A stretch of 42,492 nt of DNA from Acinetobacter sichuanensis (GTDB lineage Bacteria; Pseudomonadota; Gammaproteobacteria; Pseudomonadales; Moraxellaceae), in NCBI RefSeq assembly GCF_003024515.2, contig NZ_PYIX02000038.1, forward strand, positions 1 to 42,492, written 5' to 3'. Position numbers and translations under genes: made by a program. Shown piece after piece: positions 1 to 8,291 of the stretch. Position 1 is the first letter of the stretch; every line of letters begins with the position of its first letter. A model generated the notes under the pieces. The model searched no databases, was not told the origin of the DNA, and saw only the letters and a list, made by a program, of their open reading frames with translations.

Positions 1-115
1 AACCACCTCTTTCTATGGATAAATTTCTTAATTATTCAATTTATTGTTGAGGTTTTAATCTTGATAAGATTAAAGTTTTGATTGTATTTTTTTAAATATA
101 TATTTGTACCTTAAT

Positions 116-150
116 ATCACCAAAGCAGCCAACTTTTCTGCTTTGGTGAT
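116..150. repeat. 13-bp perfect inverted repeat downstream of the IclR gene
   Basis: Bases 116-128 (ATCACCAAAGCAG) pair perfectly with 138-150 around a 9-base loop. It lies about 47 bases past the stop codon of the minus-strand IclR gene, so it may end or stabilise that transcript. No U-tract follows the hairpin on the minus strand, so a classical intrinsic terminator is not clearly shown. Confidence 0.6.
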
Positions 151-196
151 AAAAAATAGTAACTTAAAATCATAAATAGAAAAATGATGTAAAAAC

Positions 197-1051
197 TTAC
201 ATGGCATTCAAGGCTTCTTGAATATTTTGCACCATATAAATTAAGCGTGGACCAATTTCATTTTCTAATTTTTCCTGATCCACTAAATAGCTTGGTGCGC
301 CACAATTAAAGACCAATAAACCATGAATCGGATGAATCATTGGTACTGCAACGGAGTTAACTTCTTTATGCCACTCACTTAAAGAGAGACAATAACCATA
401 ATTTTGATAGTCATAAAAAGAACGTTCCAAAGCTCGTTTTACTTTAGCCCAATCTTCTTTATGACGTTTTGCCAAGGCTTCTAAAATAAAACCACGTTCA
501 TTTTCAGTCATAGCTGCCAAACAAGCACGTCCCATTGCTGTATTATGCAATGGAATAGTCGATCCAATTGGACGGCGCATGGTCAAATTTGATTCTGCTT
601 GTACAACATCAAGATAAAGCATAGTCAAACGATCACGTGTTGCCATTGCAACAGGTGCTTGAGCATATTTTGCCATTTCTTCCATATAAGGACGTGCATG
701 AATACGTGCTGAAATATTCGATAAAGACGCATAACCTAAGGCTAATACACCAGTATCAAGTGTGTATTTTGTAGAATTTGGTAATTGCTTTAAATACCCC
801 AAAGATACCAAAGTACTGGTAATGCGTGCAATTGTTGGTTTTGGTAAACCTGTAAGTTGTGACAGCTCCTGATTTCCTAATACCTGCGAAGATGGCGTAA
901 AGCAGCGTAAAATTTCTAAGCCACGTGCCAGTGATGCAATAAATTGTGGATTATTTTCACGATGAATATGCGAAATAGGATCTAAACGAATTTCATCAAA
1001 GTTTATTTTTTTTTCTATCAGCTCGGGTGCTGTGTCATCTTCAGGATACAT
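197..1051 (-). CDS. IclR-family transcriptional regulator
   Basis: This 284-residue protein has the IclR layout. A winged helix-turn-helix spans about residues 38-100, beginning at the stretch containing LARGLEILRCF and including the recognition segment GLPKPTIARITSTLVSLGY. A C-terminal effector-binding domain follows, with the typical stretch around MGRACLAAM. The length is slightly above the usual 250-270 because of about 35 extra N-terminal residues. The gene is divergent from an acyl-CoA dehydrogenase, and palindromes typical of IclR operators lie in front of that gene and of badH. It is therefore the likely local regulator of the cyclohexanecarboxylate genes, with a CoA thioester or the free acid as effector; that part is inference. 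It is not PcaU or PobR as far as the context shows. Confidence 0.9.
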   Translation of the reverse strand: MYPEDDTAPELIEKKINFDEIRLDPISHIHRENNPQFIASLARGLEILRCFTPSSQVLGNQELSQLTGLPKPTIARITSTLVSLGYLKQLPNSTKYTLDTGVLALGYASLSNISARIHARPYMEEMAKYAQAPVAMATRDRLTMLYLDVVQAESNLTMRRPIGSTIPLHNTAMGRACLAAMTENERGFILEALAKRHKEDWAKVKRALERSFYDYQNYGYCLSLSEWHKEVNSVAVPMIHPIHGLLVFNCGAPSYLVDQEKLENEIGPRLIYMVQNIQEALNAM

Positions 1052-1293
1052 AATATTCCAATATTTAAAGAATCATTGATCACTATCATAGCAATAAATT
1101 TCGCTCTGCAAAACTTTTATCATAATTTATGTGGATGTATATTTATAGTGCCATGAGCATAGGGCAAATCAAGTGGTATTGTTCATACATAAAATGAAGG
1201 ATTTTTTATCTGATTGGGAATTTTTTATGAACAATATTGAGTCATATTTAATGTTAAAAAATCAATCCATCAAAAACACTCTGGTTATTGTAA

Positions 1294-1314
1294 AAATTTC
1301 GTATAGAGAAATTT
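1294..1314. promoter_or_regulatory. Probable IclR operator 1
   Basis: Perfect 7-bp arms AAATTTC and GAAATTT flank GTATAGA. The core ATTTCGTATAGAGAAAT matches three other palindromes in the window, all in front of cyclohexanecarboxylate genes. It lies between the divergent iclR and acyl-CoA dehydrogenase genes. Confidence 0.7.
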
Positions 1315-1453
1315 AATTTTTATCTTAATTTTGCCTTAATAGGATCTAAAACTTTCAATTTATCTGTATATTAGGATGAAAGTGTAACTTAAAAGTTGTT
1401 TTTTATAAAAAAATAAGAATGTTTATTGTCAAAATAATATTAAATTGATATTG

Positions 1454-1472
1454 TATTTTGTATAGCGAAATA
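1454..1472. promoter_or_regulatory. Probable IclR operator 2, over the -35 region
   Basis: TATTTTGTATAGCGAAATA has 5-bp perfect outer arms and the same core as operator 1. It ends 16 bases before a TATAAT at 1489-1494. A bound regulator would therefore cover the -35 region, which suits repression of the acyl-CoA dehydrogenase gene. Confidence 0.7.
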
Positions 1473-1531
1473 ATTTTTAATTATTGCATATAATCTAAAA
1501 CTATTAATTCTACATGGAGTAGGAAATAAAA

Positions 1532-2698
1532 ATGATTCGTGATGAAAAAATGATGGACCAACTGTTAGCAACAATACGAGATTTTGTAGACAATGAATTA
1601 AAGCCATTTGAACATGAAGTCGATGAAACAGATGCTATTCCAGATCATATTGTACAGAAAATGCGTGATATGGGATTATTTGGACTGACCATCCCAGAAC
1701 AATATGGCGGTTTAGGTATTACGATGGAAGAAGAAGTATTGGTCGCTTTTGAGTTAGGTCAAACGTCTGCTGCATTTCGTTCTTTAATTGGGACAAATAA
1801 TGGTATTGGCTCAAGTGGTATTTTAATTGATGGAACAGAAGAGCAAAAACAAAAATATTTACCTCGTTATGCAAATGGTGAAATTATTGGTTCATTCTGT
1901 TTAACCGAACCAGATTCAGGTTCTGATGCAGCTTCATTAAAAACTTCTGCTGTTAAGGAGGGTGACTATTATATTTTGAATGGAACGAAACGTTTTATTA
2001 CCAATGCTCCACGTGCGCAAACTTTTACAGTCATGGCAAGAACCAATCCTGATATTAAAGGCTCAGGTGGAATATCTGCTTTTTTAGTTGAGGCGGGTAC
2101 ATCAGGGTTATCACTTGGAAAAATAGATAAAAAAATGGGACAAAAAGGCTCATATACCTGTGATGTTATTTTTGAAGATTGTCGTATACATCAAGATCAA
2201 TTGATTGGTGGCGTAGAGGGTGTTGGCTTTAAAACTGCAATGAAAGTACTGGATAAAGGGCGCTTACATATTGCAGCTTATAGTGCTGGTATGGCGGAGC
2301 GTATGTTAAATGATGCTTTAAATTATGCGATTGAACGTAAACAGTTTGGTCAACCTATTGCTAATTTTCAACTGATACAAGGCATGCTTGCTGATTCAAA
2401 AGCGGAAATTTACGCAGCGAAATGCATGGTCATTGATGCGGCACGTCGTCGTGATTTAGGTGAAAATATTAGTACAGAAGCTTCTTGTGCAAAAATGTTT
2501 GCGACTGAAATGTGTGGTCGGGTCGCAGATCGCTGCCTACAAATACATGGTGGGGCGGGTTATATTAGTGAATATGCTATAGAGCGCTTTTACCGTGATG
2601 TACGATTATTTCGCCTGTATGAAGGAACAACGCAGATCCAACAGATTATTATTGCACGTGACATGATAAGGACTGCTACAGATGGCGTTTTAAAATAG
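1532..2698 (+). CDS. Acyl-CoA dehydrogenase, probable alicyclic-acid pathway member
   Basis: The 388-residue protein is a full-length FAD-dependent acyl-CoA dehydrogenase. It has the FAD/substrate motif CLTEPDSGSDAA near residue 130 and the C-terminal motif YEGTTQIQQ. Glu364 of that motif is at the usual position of the catalytic base in short- and medium-chain members. It would introduce a 2,3-double bond into an acyl-CoA and pass electrons to ETF. It has its own promoter with IclR-type operators. Candidate substrates are cyclohexanecarboxyl-CoA, cyclohex-1-ene-carboxyl-CoA or the ring-opened pimeloyl-CoA. The sequence alone does not decide between these. A second dehydrogenase (5186-6346) with Asp at the equivalent position is the better AliB candidate. 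Confidence 0.85.
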   Translation: MIRDEKMMDQLLATIRDFVDNELKPFEHEVDETDAIPDHIVQKMRDMGLFGLTIPEQYGGLGITMEEEVLVAFELGQTSAAFRSLIGTNNGIGSSGILIDGTEEQKQKYLPRYANGEIIGSFCLTEPDSGSDAASLKTSAVKEGDYYILNGTKRFITNAPRAQTFTVMARTNPDIKGSGGISAFLVEAGTSGLSLGKIDKKMGQKGSYTCDVIFEDCRIHQDQLIGGVEGVGFKTAMKVLDKGRLHIAAYSAGMAERMLNDALNYAIERKQFGQPIANFQLIQGMLADSKAEIYAAKCMVIDAARRRDLGENISTEASCAKMFATEMCGRVADRCLQIHGGAGYISEYAIERFYRDVRLFRLYEGTTQIQQIIIARDMIRTATDGVLK

Positions 2699-2758
2699 TT
2701 TTTTGTTTAAAATGAAAATTCATGCTAAGAATTTTTAAGCATAAAATTTTTTAAGAGA

Positions 2759-2815
2759 TAGGCACTTGAGTCACAATTTAATCACGACACAAGACTGAAG
2801 AACTCAACGTGCCTA
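2759..2815. repeat. Long imperfect stem-loop element with one bulged base
   Basis: TAGGCAC (2759-2765) pairs with GTGCCTA (2809-2815), and TTGAGT (2766-2771) pairs with ACTCAA (2802-2807). C2808 is left as a single bulge. The 30-base loop is 2772-2801. The element is less AT-rich than its surroundings. It could be a small RNA, a repeat element or a mobile-element relic; the class is not recognised. Confidence 0.5.
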
Positions 2816-3197
2816 CCAATATATCACTTAAAATAATTTTATATGATTTTTTGCTTAGATTTTAATTATATTTTTGATTTTTATAAAAATTTTACCAATG
2901 ATATTCAATAGTAATACTTAATGATAGAAAAATAAAAATACACAAAAATAAGATCTTTCCTTACCAATAATCAGATTGCTACTTTGCTTTTTTAACAAAA
3001 AGCAGAAGCTCAAAGACTTTTATCTTTGTTAAACAAAGCCTTTTCTCGTTTTTTACTTTTCTAACGCTTATTAATGGCTTCAGTTAAAAGTAAAATGTAT
3101 CACGTATTTTTGCTCTTATTGAACATTTAAAGTCGATGTATTGGGATAGTTTTTATTGCTGCTATTAGACTTACGATGTTTATTCATCACCATAGAA

Positions 3198-3224
3198 ACT
3201 ATATTTTGTATTATGAAATATAGT
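3198..3224. promoter_or_regulatory. Probable IclR operator 3 (distal to badH)
   Basis: Nine-base perfect arms ACTATATTT and AAATATAGT are centred on 3211. The core ATTTTGTATTATGAAAT matches the other three operator candidates. It lies 200 bases upstream of operator 4, far enough for DNA looping. Confidence 0.65.
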
Positions 3225-3401
3225 CAAATATTGACGATTTTTACTGAATAATATTTAAAATTTGTTTTAAAAGTTAAAAAATAAAAATTTTAATTATTTT
3301 AATTTATTCAATATGTAATAAAATATTTCAAAAATACTGAATTTATTTTAATAAATGTTATTTATAACAATATCTTATATTGATTTTTTGGTTTTTTAAT
3401 A

Positions 3402-3420
3402 AATTTCGTATGACGAAATT
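3402..3420. promoter_or_regulatory. Probable IclR operator 4 at the badH promoter
   Basis: Eight-base perfect arms AATTTCGT and ACGAAATT flank ATG. The site ends one base before a perfect -10 hexamer, TATAAT, at 3422-3427. It therefore occupies the -35 and spacer region. This is the most symmetric copy of the motif. Confidence 0.75.
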
Positions 3421-3515
3421 ATATAATTGATAATTGAAATTATTTTTCTTTTTGTCTATTTTGAAATTAGATACAACATAGAAATATTTCGAAGAAAACA
3501 AAGAAGGATAGCAAG

Positions 3516-4283
3516 ATGAATGGACTCAAAGATAAGGTCATTATTGTGACTGGTGGTGCTGGTGGTATTGGTGGAGCGACTTGTAAACGTTTGGCTAAAG
3601 AAGGTGCCAAAGTTGCAGTCTTTGATATGAATTTAGATGCTGCACAGCAGATCGTAGATGAAATTAAATCCGCAGGCGGTATTGCGCTGGCAATTGAATG
3701 CGATATCACCAATAAAGAAGTTGTAGATCAGGCGGTTGAGACCACAGAAGCTAAACTGGGTAAAATTGATGGTTTAGTCAATAATGCAGGTTGGGATATT
3801 TTTAAACCATTCATTCAATCTACACCAGATGAATGGGAAAAACTGATCCAAATTAATTTGGTTGGTATGTTGAATATGCACCATGCCGTACTCAAAGGCA
3901 TGGTAGAACGAAATAAGGGCGCTATTGTCAATATTGCTTCGGATGCGGCACGTGTAGGTTCTTCTGGTGAAGCTGTTTATTCTGCATGTAAAGGTGGATT
4001 ACTTTCTTTTTCCAAAACTTTAGCTCGTGAACATTCTCGTAATAATATTACAGTCAATGTCATTTGCCCTGGACCAACAGATACAGCTTTATTGGCAGGT
4101 GTAACGCAAGGTGCAGCAAATCCTGAAAAACTTCGTGAAGCTTTTACTCGTGCCATTCCTTTAGGGCGTTTGGGGCAACCAGATGATCTTGCTTCATCTA
4201 TCGCCTTTTTCTTAAGTGATGATGCAAGCTTTATTACGGGACAAGTATTAAGTGTTTCAGGTGGTTTAACCATGAATGGTTAA
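3516..4283 (+). CDS. badH: Short-chain dehydrogenase, probable 2-hydroxycyclohexanecarboxyl-CoA dehydrogenase
   Basis: The 255-residue protein is a classical short-chain dehydrogenase/reductase. The NAD-binding motif TGGAGGIGG is at residues 12-20 and NNAG at 89-92. The catalytic residues are Ser142, Tyr155 and Lys159 in YSACK. In the cyclohexanecarboxylate route, BadH oxidises 2-hydroxycyclohexanecarboxyl-CoA to the 2-keto compound. That role is assigned here because the next genes are BadI, AliB and AliA homologues. The family itself is broad, so the exact substrate rests on context. The start has a good ribosome-binding site (GAAGGATAG) and sits downstream of a promoter overlapped by an IclR-type operator. 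Confidence 0.8.
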   Translation: MNGLKDKVIIVTGGAGGIGGATCKRLAKEGAKVAVFDMNLDAAQQIVDEIKSAGGIALAIECDITNKEVVDQAVETTEAKLGKIDGLVNNAGWDIFKPFIQSTPDEWEKLIQINLVGMLNMHHAVLKGMVERNKGAIVNIASDAARVGSSGEAVYSACKGGLLSFSKTLAREHSRNNITVNVICPGPTDTALLAGVTQGAANPEKLREAFTRAIPLGRLGQPDDLASSIAFFLSDDASFITGQVLSVSGGLTMNG

Positions 4284-4303
4284 ATGATAAATACAGTAAA
4301 ATA

Positions 4304-4341
4304 TGGGTCTTGAGCAATAGAATATTCACCACTCAAGCCCA
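4304..4341. repeat. Intercistronic hairpin between badH and badI
   Basis: TGGGTCTTGAG (4304-4314) pairs with CTCAAGCCCA (4332-4341), with T4308 bulged. No U-tract follows. It may act as an mRNA processing or stability element rather than a terminator, since the genes on either side belong to the same pathway. Confidence 0.45.
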
Positions 4342-4394
4342 CAATACAATCTAATAAATAAAGTTAAAAGCAGTTTCAAGGAAAGGAAAAAATC

Positions 4395-5177
4395 ATGAAT
4401 TTCGAAGATATTTTATATGAAGTACGTAACGGTGTAGCGTGGATTATTATTAATCGCCCAGAAAAAATGAATGCATTTCGTGGTCAAACCTGTGATGAAA
4501 TTATTCGTGCATTAAATAAAGCAGGTTATGACCGTCAGATCGGTGCCATTGTACTTGCAGGTGCGGGTGAGAAAGCCTTTTGTACTGGTGGTGATCAGTC
4601 TGCACATGATGGTAATTATGATGGACGTGGCACAATTGGTCTACCGATGGAAGAGTTACATAACGCGATTCGTGATGTGCCAAAACCTGTGATTGCTCGA
4701 GTACAAGGATATGCAATTGGTGGTGGTAACGTATTGGCAACTATTTGTGATTTAACCATTTGTTCTGAAAATGCAATTTTTGGACAGGTAGGTCCTAAAA
4801 TGGGATCAGTTGATCCAGGTTACGGTACAGCTTTTCTTGCCCGCGTTGTTGGAGAGAAAAAAGCTCGTGAAATATGGTATATGTGCCGTCGTTATAAAGG
4901 ACAAGAAGCTGTTGAAATAGGCTTAGCAAATAAGTGTGTGCCTTCAGATCAGTTAGATGCAGAAGTACAGGCATGGGGTGAAGAACTTTGTGAGCGTAGC
5001 CCAACTGCTTTAGCAATTGCAAAACGTAGTTTCAATATGGATACCGCGCATCAGGCAGGCATTGCAGGCATGGGTATGTACGCATTAAAGCTATATTACG
5101 ATACAGAAGAGTCACGTGAAGGTGTGAATGCGCTAAAGGAAAAACGTAAGCCAGAATTTCGTAAATTTTTTAAGTAA
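4395..5177 (+). CDS. badI: 2-ketocyclohexanecarboxyl-CoA hydrolase (BadI-like, crotonase family)
   Basis: This 260-residue crotonase-family protein carries the motif CTGGDQS (GGDQS at 65-69). That motif marks the MenB/BadI branch rather than ordinary enoyl-CoA hydratases. The oxyanion-hole region around YAIGGGNVLA and the C-terminal stretch ending in RKPEFRKF also suit this branch. BadI opens the ring of 2-ketocyclohexanecarboxyl-CoA by hydrolytic C-C cleavage to give pimeloyl-CoA. A MenB role in menaquinone synthesis is unlikely next to badH, aliB and aliA. A strong ribosome-binding site (AAGGAAAGGA) precedes the start, and the downstream gene begins 8 bases after the stop. Confidence 0.88.
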   Translation: MNFEDILYEVRNGVAWIIINRPEKMNAFRGQTCDEIIRALNKAGYDRQIGAIVLAGAGEKAFCTGGDQSAHDGNYDGRGTIGLPMEELHNAIRDVPKPVIARVQGYAIGGGNVLATICDLTICSENAIFGQVGPKMGSVDPGYGTAFLARVVGEKKAREIWYMCRRYKGQEAVEIGLANKCVPSDQLDAEVQAWGEELCERSPTALAIAKRSFNMDTAHQAGIAGMGMYALKLYYDTEESREGVNALKEKRKPEFRKFFK

Positions 5178-5185
5178 GGAAAAAA

Positions 5186-6346
5186 ATGATGAATAAAAAT
5201 CCTTATATCACTGAAGATTTAGAGTTTTTGGCAGAAACTGTAGATAAATTTGCAAAAAAATATATCGCTCCAGGTTTTTTAGAACGTGACCAAAGTCGTA
5301 TTTTTGACCGTGCCTTGGTTAAAAAAATGGGAGAAATGGGTTTTATTGCACCTGAGTTACCTGAGCAATATGGCGGTCAAGGTATGGGACGATTAGCGGC
5401 AGGGGTGATTCATGAAGCGATTGCAAAGGCAGATTTGAGTTTTTCATATATTAATTTATTAGCTTCATTAAATGGGCAAATTTTAGCTGAACATGGGCAA
5501 CCTGAAATTGTTGAACCTTGGCTGAAAAAGCTTACTGCAGGTGAGGCAATCTTTTCTATAGGTTTAACTGAACCACGTGGTGGCTCAGATGCAGGAAGTT
5601 TGCGTTTAAAAATCGAGAGAGATGGTGATGACTACATATTAAATGGTGAAAAAACTTCAATCTCAGCCGCAGATCAAGCTGATGCTTCAGTTATTTTTGG
5701 TCGTACTGGCACAGTTGAATCTGGCGCACATGGGGTGACTGCTGTATTTGTACCAATGAATTTGCCAGGTATAAGCACAACACGTTTTGACTGTCATGGG
5801 CAGCGTGCGATTGGACGTGGATCTATATTTTTTGACAATGTTAGGGTACCTGTTAGTCACCGTTTAGGAGATGAAAATAAAGGTTTTGTTCAAGTGATGC
5901 AGGGATTTGATTTTTCACGGGCATTAATTGGTCTGCAAGTGTTAGCTGTCGCACGTGTTTCTTTAGATGAGGCATGGGAATATGCAGCGCAACGAGAAGC
6001 GTTTGGTAAACCATTAACTGCATTTCAAGGGGTTTCACATCCGTTGGCAGATTATGAAACGCAAGTTGAAGCAGCACGATTGCTCTGTTTACAGACATTA
6101 TGGTTAAAAGACAACCACTTACCTCATACTGCCGAAGCAGGGATGTGTAAATGGTGGGGACCAAAATTAGCTTATGATGTCGTTCATCAATGTTTACTTA
6201 CACTTGGGCATGCAGGATATGACCGTGGAGTGATGGAACAGCGTATGCGAGATGTTTTAGGTTTTCAAATCGGCGATGGTACAGCACAGATTATGAAGAC
6301 GATTATTGCAAGACATAAAGCAGGTCGTCAGGCTGTTCCAGCTTAA
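5186..6346 (+). CDS. aliB: Cyclohexanecarboxyl-CoA dehydrogenase (AliB-like acyl-CoA dehydrogenase)
   Basis: The 386-residue protein has the acyl-CoA dehydrogenase fold: an N-terminal helical domain, the motif GLTEPRGGSDAGS, and a C-terminal helical domain. At the position of the usual catalytic Glu in xEGT, it has Asp364 in GDGTAQIMK. Loss of this Glu is known in dehydrogenases of alicyclic CoA esters. It would convert cyclohexanecarboxyl-CoA to cyclohex-1-ene-carboxyl-CoA. The gene follows badI by 8 bases, so the two are surely co-transcribed. It starts with ATGATG, preceded by TAAGGA; either ATG is possible. Confidence 0.82.
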   Translation: MMNKNPYITEDLEFLAETVDKFAKKYIAPGFLERDQSRIFDRALVKKMGEMGFIAPELPEQYGGQGMGRLAAGVIHEAIAKADLSFSYINLLASLNGQILAEHGQPEIVEPWLKKLTAGEAIFSIGLTEPRGGSDAGSLRLKIERDGDDYILNGEKTSISAADQADASVIFGRTGTVESGAHGVTAVFVPMNLPGISTTRFDCHGQRAIGRGSIFFDNVRVPVSHRLGDENKGFVQVMQGFDFSRALIGLQVLAVARVSLDEAWEYAAQREAFGKPLTAFQGVSHPLADYETQVEAARLLCLQTLWLKDNHLPHTAEAGMCKWWGPKLAYDVVHQCLLTLGHAGYDRGVMEQRMRDVLGFQIGDGTAQIMKTIIARHKAGRQAVPA

Positions 6347-6494
6347 TAAAAATATGTATTGCTTTTATTTTTCTTTTTAAATGTTCCAAATTTTTGGAGA
6401 AAATAAAGAGAAATAAGCGTGAAAGCTCATGCAATGTATCAAGTATCACCATGCAATATAAGACAACTACATAATTATAAATTGGAGTTATGAA

Positions 6495-8144
6495 ATGGAT
6501 TTCGATGCGGTTCTTTTACCACCACGTAAGGAAAAAATGTTACAGCAAGGATATTGGTTAAATACAACCATATTAGAGTCATTAAACCAAGCAGTACATC
6601 AAAATCCCGATAAAGTAGCTTTGGTGAGTTACAAAACTGAAGAGCAATCTGAAAAAAGTTTTACTTATCGTGAAATTTTGCATACAGCTCAGAAAATTGC
6701 TTTAGGTTTGAAAAACTTAGGTGTTCAAAAACAAGATATTGTTTCCTGTCAGTTACCCAATTGGTGGGAATTTACTTTACTTTATATCGCTTGTCGACGT
6801 ATTGGCGCTGTTTTAAATCCTTTAATGCCAATTTTTAGAGAACGTGAACTTTCATTTATGTTGAAACATACAGAAAGTAAAGTGTTCATTGTGCCAAAAA
6901 CTTTCCGTAAGTTTAATCATGAAAATTTAGCCTATCAATTACAGGAAAATATCAAAAGTCTTGAACATGTTATTGTCATTGGTGGCGAAGGTGAAAATAA
7001 TTTTGAGACATGCTTATTAAATCATGGTCTAGATCATGATCCTCAGATGTTAGAAACACTGAATGATGTAAAAATCACAGCGGATGATGTTGCTCAACTG
7101 ATATTTACTTCAGGAACTACAGGTGAACCAAAAGGGGTGATGCATACTGCAAATACTTTATTTTCTAATATTGTGCCTTATGCTAAACGCCTGAATTTAA
7201 ATAAGGATGATGTCATTTTAATGGGATCACCTATGGCTCATCAGACTGGTTTTATGTATGGTCTAATTATGCCTATTTTATTGCAGGCAAAAGCTGTATT
7301 ACAAGATGTATGGGATGTAAATACTGCGATTCATTTAATTCAAAAGTACCAAGTGAGCTTTACGATGGCTTCAACGCCATTTTTAAATGATCTATCAGAA
7401 GCGGTATTAGATACACATCAATCTTTGGATAGTTTAAAACTTTTCCTTTGTGCAGGCGCTCCAATTCCTAGTACATTGGTTCAAAAAGCGCGTCAAAATA
7501 TGGGAGTCAAAGTCATTTCTGCTTGGGGAATGACAGAGTGCGGTGCAGTGACGATGACACGCCCTGAAGATGATGATGAACGTTCATTTAACACTGACGG
7601 ATTACCGTTGTCTGGTGTAGAAGTTAAAATTGTCGATGATCAGGGACATCTATTAGCAGCAAATCAATCAGGTACGTTGATGATTCGCAGTTGTTCAAAC
7701 TTTGGAGGATATCTTAAACGCGCTCATCTCAATGAAACAGATGAAGATGATTGGTTTGATACAGGTGATATTGCTTATCAAGACGAGAGAGGCTATATCC
7801 GTATTGCAGGTCGAAAAAAAGATGTGATTATTCGTGGTGGTGAAAATATACCTGTTGCTGAAGTTGAATCACTGATTTATTTGCATCCAGATATAGCGAC
7901 AGTGGCTTTAGTGCCTTATCCAGATGAAAGAATGGGTGAGAAAGCATGTGCTATTGTCAAGCTAAAAGAAAATACAGAGCATATTGCATTGAAAGATTTG
8001 GTCGACTTTTTAAAACAGCATAATCTTGCAAATCAATACCTTCCTGAGCGTTTAGAAATATGGAATGATATTCCAATGACACCTTCAGGTAAAATTCAAA
8101 AATTTAAACTGCGTGAATTATTACAGCATGCTGACCAGACCTAA
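6495..8144 (+). CDS. aliA: Cyclohexanecarboxylate-CoA ligase (AliA-like)
   Basis: The 549-residue protein is an AMP-forming acyl-CoA ligase of the ANL family. The P-loop motif TSGTTGEPKG is at residues 205-214. The adenine-binding region AWGMTECG and the hinge region FDTGDIAY...GRKKDVIIRGGENI follow. The C-terminal catalytic lysine is in PSGKIQKF. It would activate cyclohexanecarboxylate or a similar alicyclic acid with ATP and CoA as the entry step of the pathway. The assignment to this acid rests on the adjacent badH, badI and aliB. The ribosome-binding site TTGGAG lies 7 bases before the ATG. A 148-base gap separates it from aliB. Confidence 0.82.
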   Translation: MDFDAVLLPPRKEKMLQQGYWLNTTILESLNQAVHQNPDKVALVSYKTEEQSEKSFTYREILHTAQKIALGLKNLGVQKQDIVSCQLPNWWEFTLLYIACRRIGAVLNPLMPIFRERELSFMLKHTESKVFIVPKTFRKFNHENLAYQLQENIKSLEHVIVIGGEGENNFETCLLNHGLDHDPQMLETLNDVKITADDVAQLIFTSGTTGEPKGVMHTANTLFSNIVPYAKRLNLNKDDVILMGSPMAHQTGFMYGLIMPILLQAKAVLQDVWDVNTAIHLIQKYQVSFTMASTPFLNDLSEAVLDTHQSLDSLKLFLCAGAPIPSTLVQKARQNMGVKVISAWGMTECGAVTMTRPEDDDERSFNTDGLPLSGVEVKIVDDQGHLLAANQSGTLMIRSCSNFGGYLKRAHLNETDEDDWFDTGDIAYQDERGYIRIAGRKKDVIIRGGENIPVAEVESLIYLHPDIATVALVPYPDERMGEKACAIVKLKENTEHIALKDLVDFLKQHNLANQYLPERLEIWNDIPMTPSGKIQKFKLRELLQHADQT

Positions 8145-8190
8145 AACGGATTTGGTCTAAAATTTAACAGCAACACACTCACCTCAAGTG

Positions 8191-8220
8191 ATTTGATCAA
8201 TATTTAAGTATTGATCAAAT
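8191..8220. repeat. 12-bp perfect hairpin between aliA and the porin
   Basis: ATTTGATCAATA (8191-8202) pairs with TATTGATCAAAT (8209-8220) around a 6-base loop. GGGG rather than a U-tract follows, so it is not a clear terminator. It may attenuate or protect the transcript between the ligase and porin genes. Confidence 0.55.
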
Positions 8221-8291
8221 GGGGTTTGTTCGTGCTGAAAAAAATGAAATGGATTGAAAAACTAAAAATATTGAATAAAAGGAATTAAATA

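Larger units (their letters stand above)
1052..1531. promoter_or_regulatory. Divergent promoter region between iclR and acyl-CoA dehydrogenase genes
   Basis: This 480-base AT-rich region separates two divergent genes. It holds two clear IclR-type palindromes (1294-1314 and 1454-1472) and a degenerate one near iclR at about 1098-1114 (ATTTCGCTCTGCAAAAC). A good -10 hexamer, TATAAT, lies at 1489-1494. A ribosome-binding sequence, GGAGTAGGA, precedes the ATG at 1532. No further gene was seen. Confidence 0.7.
2699..3515. other. 817-base noncoding region with structured element and two IclR operators
   Basis: No convincing gene is present. Just after the dehydrogenase is a weak terminator-like hairpin (2722-2726 with 2738-2742, then TTTTTT). 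Next is a 57-base stem-loop at 2759-2815. A short palindrome, CTTTGTTAAACAAAG, lies at 3024-3038. The right half carries two IclR-type palindromes (3198-3224 and 3402-3420) and the badH promoter. The base composition is very AT-rich. Confidence 0.6.

Noticed and set aside
1296..1330. Resemblance of ATTTCGTATA to the XerC half of Acinetobacter pdif sites
   Set aside because: The XerD half is poor (about 6 of 11 matches), the site is a palindrome that recurs four times beside promoters, and no module of mobile genes is present. An IclR operator explains it better.
2759..2815. Integron attC site
   Set aside because: The stem-and-bulge shape is similar, but the core boxes GTTRRRY and RYYYAAC are absent and there is no integrase or cassette.
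3467..3712. 81-codon minus-strand reading frame across the badH start
   Set aside because: It overlaps the promoter and N-terminal codons of badH on the opposite strand, with no ribosome-binding site or recognisable product.
4395..5177. Annotation as BadK-type enoyl-CoA hydratase or MenB
   Set aside because: The GGDQS motif indicates the BadI/MenB branch, and the neighbours are cyclohexanecarboxylate genes, so ring hydrolase is more likely than either.
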